This document shows, piece by piece, positions 61,915 through 64,000 of a DNA stretch of 64,000 nucleotides. Position numbers and translations under genes: made by a program. Each line of letters opens with the position of its first letter. Position 1 is the first letter of the stretch. The stretch spans positions 1-64,000 of the forward strand of contig JAJFVC010000049.1 of assembly GCA_021372005.1 (NCBI GenBank), written 5' to 3'. The DNA is from Planctomycetaceae bacterium. GTDB lineage: Bacteria; Planctomycetota; Planctomycetia; Pirellulales; Thermoguttaceae. A model generated the notes under the pieces. The model was not told where the DNA came from and ran no database searches. It saw only the letters and a program-made list of their open reading frames with translations.

Positions 61915-62742
61915 TTACTGGCCGTAGCCCGGATAGTAATTGCCGTAGTTCATGTAATACTGCGGCGTGCCGACGCCCTGCAGGGTCCGGTTCTGCTGAT
62001 TCAGATTTTGCAGGTTGATGCCCTGGGTGCGCGTGCTGTTCTGCAATCCGCGGATGTCGCTGCCGAACCGTTGATTGAGGAATCGCTGATCGCTCTCGGG
62101 ACGGACCAGCGTTGAGTAATTGTCGACCGTTCCCCCACTGTCTCGGCGGAAGAGGTTCATGTAAGGGCTGACCCCGGAAGGGGCGCGGTAACCGGCGAAC
62201 GCTTTTTCTTGGGACGTGGTTGCTTGCGACACGGCGGCGCTGGGCGGAACCATGTAAGCGGCAGTTCCGCTTTGGGCGGGTCGAGGAGCGCTGAACGGAG
62301 AGCCTTGGCCGCTAAAAGAACTTGGGCGAAAACCGCCGCCATCGGATAGGCTGCGACGTTCCGTTGGAGCCATCGGTGCGCGTTGACCCAACGTTGGATT
62401 GGAATAATTGCTCGTTGGGGCCGTCGGCTGGTTGGTCATGGCGTCGCTCGGCAGCGATTCCGTTGGAGCGGAGGGTATGAAAGCTTGGGATTGCCTCTGC
62501 TGCGAACGCATGCCGCCGGCGGCATCCATCTGCGTGCGACCTTGTGGACTGGCCATGTTGGCGGCCGGTCGTCCTTGCTCACGAGGCGGCATCAAGGCGG
62601 GCGACGGAGCCTGCTGTTGGGATTGCTGCTGTTGAGATTGCTGCTGTTGTTGCGGCGCTGTCGAGTTCTTATCGTCTTCGGCCGGCAGATCAAGAACCCA
62701 GCCGCCCAACAACATCGTTCCAATGGCGATCGTGAGACACAT
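61915..62742 (-). CDS. Gln/Pro/Ser-rich exported protein
   Basis: 275 residues. A short hydrophobic N-terminus (MCLTIAIGTMLLGGW) is followed by a Gln run interrupted by Ser and a long low-complexity region of Gln, Pro, Ser, Gly and Ala. The C-terminus is Asn/Gln/Tyr-rich (YYMNYGNYYPGYGQ). No domain is recognised. Start ATG 62742 has GGAG 8 nt upstream. It sits next to the Wza-like gene, so a cell-surface role is possible but unproven. Confidence 0.6.
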   Translation of the reverse strand: MCLTIAIGTMLLGGWVLDLPAEDDKNSTAPQQQQQSQQQQSQQQAPSPALMPPREQGRPAANMASPQGRTQMDAAGGMRSQQRQSQAFIPSAPTESLPSDAMTNQPTAPTSNYSNPTLGQRAPMAPTERRSLSDGGGFRPSSFSGQGSPFSAPRPAQSGTAAYMVPPSAAVSQATTSQEKAFAGYRAPSGVSPYMNLFRRDSGGTVDNYSTLVRPESDQRFLNQRFGSDIRGLQNSTRTQGINLQNLNQQNRTLQGVGTPQYYMNYGNYYPGYGQ

Positions 62743-62964
62743 GGCCAATACTCCGCATTTTTTCGAGCCGACTTCAAAATCTCTCGGCGCCGCGACGCTT
62801 TTTTACCACCAAGGGTCCATGGATTCTTCGGACCTAGGCTCGGGAGTCGAGTGAAACGGATCTCACAGCGCCCTCCATGATTTTACGCCCGTCCGACCAT
62901 TTCGGCAACACAAAAGACGACGTCTTGGGAGTCCCCTCGATGGAGTTGTCGGCGACACACGGCG

Positions 62965-64000
62965 TCAATAACCGGATCGAGTCCTGTTGTAATTTCGGCC
63001 CATGGTTTGGAAGGTTCGGGTGGTGGAGGCGCCCAACGAACCAAGACCCAACAACCGCTCGATCGGCATGGTCAGCTTCGCCAGGTAGTTGTTGAACGCC
63101 GACACGTTGTCTTCCGCAATAAACACCCGGTCGCCCGGCAGAATTTGATAGTTCGTCGCCGCCAAACCACCGCGAGCGACCGCGTCATAATCCACCGGCA
63201 AGATTTGCTCACAGCCCACTCCACCGGGTGCAGGCCGCGCGATCCAGATCTGCGTGCTCGACACCTGCGACAATCCGTTGACCATGCTCAAAGCATCCAA
63301 CACCGTATCGTTGCCGGTGATCGGCACCCGGCGAATATTGTCGCCCAGGCCGGCTCCTTCGGTGATGACGTAGTACACTTTACTGTTGTAAGCAATGACG
63401 TCCACCGTGGCGTCCGGCGAGTCGAAATATTGCGACATATGCTTGCGCAACGCCTCGCGGATTTCGGTGACCGTCATGCCGGCCACGCGCAATTGACCGT
63501 ATTGACGCAGATTGATCGTGCCATCCGGCGCGATGAGATACTGGCCGGTCAACGGTTGCGTACCGGCGGTTTTCGCCAACTGGACCGAGACGTCCGGTTT
63601 GGCGAGCATTTCCTGCAACTTTCGGGTGATGGCTTCGGTGGCCTCGTCGATGGTCATACCGACCACGCGAACCCGCCCGTAGGCCGGACCGAGCGTAACC
63701 ACGCCTTCGCCCTCGACCAAGAAAAATCCTTCGATCGGTTGATCGGGGATGGGATTCAACACGCGGATTTGCAAAACGTCGTAGATGTCGATGCGATAGG
63801 GCGGCAACGGCACCAACTTGAGCATCTCGATTTGCAGCATATCCGGCGGCTCGACGCGGTAGCTGGGCAGCGAGATCTTGGCCAACTCCCGGGGCGGCTC
63901 CATGGCCGGCGGCACGGGTTTCTGGAGGGGGTCTTGGTAGTAGTCGACTGCATGACAGCCGGTCAGCGCGAGCCATAGCCCAACGCAGACGCCAAGCCGC
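62965..64000 (-). CDS. polysaccharide export (Wza-like) lipoprotein, 5' end beyond the window
   Basis: The frame runs off the right edge. The last bases encode a lipoprotein signal (GLWLALTGC), so only a few N-terminal residues are missing. A Poly_export domain follows (YRIDIYDVLQIRVLNPIPDQ, GVVTLGPAYGRVRVVGMT, LIAPDGTINLRQYGQLRVAG), then SLBB-like repeats (VYYVITEGAGLGDNIRRVPI). It should form the outer-membrane channel for capsule or exopolysaccharide export. The partly repeated PPxMLQIEMLKLVPLPPYRI at the start of the domain is unusual. Confidence 0.85.
   Translation of the reverse strand, partial: RLGVCVGLWLALTGCHAVDYYQDPLQKPVPPAMEPPRELAKISLPSYRVEPPDMLQIEMLKLVPLPPYRIDIYDVLQIRVLNPIPDQPIEGFFLVEGEGVVTLGPAYGRVRVVGMTIDEATEAITRKLQEMLAKPDVSVQLAKTAGTQPLTGQYLIAPDGTINLRQYGQLRVAGMTVTEIREALRKHMSQYFDSPDATVDVIAYNSKVYYVITEGAGLGDNIRRVPITGNDTVLDALSMVNGLSQVSSTQIWIARPAPGGVGCEQILPVDYDAVARGGLAATNYQILPGDRVFIAEDNVSAFNNYLAKLTMPIERLLGLGSLGASTTRTFQTMGRNYNRTRSGY

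Overview
The window looks like a chromosomal segment of a GC-rich Planctomycetota bacterium, probably related to Pirellulales. This is inferred from gene content: a MoxR/DUF58/BatA/vWA set, HEAT-repeat and Gln-rich exported proteins, a Minf_1886-family protein, a PSP1/RicT protein, ECF sigma/anti-sigma pairs joined by ATGA overlaps, an LptD-like outer-membrane protein, and many genes without a Shine-Dalgarno sequence. No rRNA, tRNA, transposase, integrase or CRISPR array was recognised. About 60 genes are called.

Layout. 1-7.8 kb: aldolase-like protein, thioredoxin-trypsin fusion, ROK kinase, rsmE, ExeA-like ATPase, exported protein, YbaK-type deacylase. 7.8-13.4 kb: an A+T-richer ECF sigma/anti-sigma pair, lysA and a divergent phosphoglycerate kinase gene, with a decayed copy of a pgk-like 3' end at 7.8 kb. 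13.4-20.3 kb: the MoxR-DUF58-BatA-vWA operon, interrupted by a four-helix-bundle (S23-type) ORF lying between inverted heptad repeats. 20.3-31 kb: lipoprotein, argH, exported HEAT protein, sigma-54 activator, hemX-like gene, hemA, a second ECF sigma/anti-sigma pair, an unknown protein. 31-44.3 kb: histidine kinase, yggS, LarA-like gene, a LolA-TlpA-propeller lipoprotein, a membrane glycosyltransferase, an LptD-like protein, dgkA.

44.3-50.9 kb holds the most unusual unit: a GAF sigma-54 activator diverges from a sulfate-type ABC importer operon that has a textbook sigma-54 promoter. Between the binding-protein gene and the permease genes lie an ABC-type ATPase, a HypB/CobW-like GTPase and a cysteine-rich Fe-S protein. 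I know of no role for this trio in sulfate uptake; a cofactor or metallocentre maturation role is inferred. 50.9-64 kb is mostly housekeeping (dapB, thrC, DksA-like, lspA, IMPase, ricT, an ABC exporter pair, smpB, lipA, DUF167, response regulator) and ends in a Wza-like export lipoprotein cut by the window edge.

A second theme is a dispersed period-7 G/C-rich element, resembling cyanobacterial STRR heptamers, in at least eight short intergenic spaces. In six cases the C-rich strand runs up to the start codon, where a Shine-Dalgarno sequence would normally be. At three junctions G-rich and C-rich arms face each other and could pair in the mRNA. In one of these the loop carries the four-helix-bundle gene, the same architecture as 23S rRNA intervening sequences.
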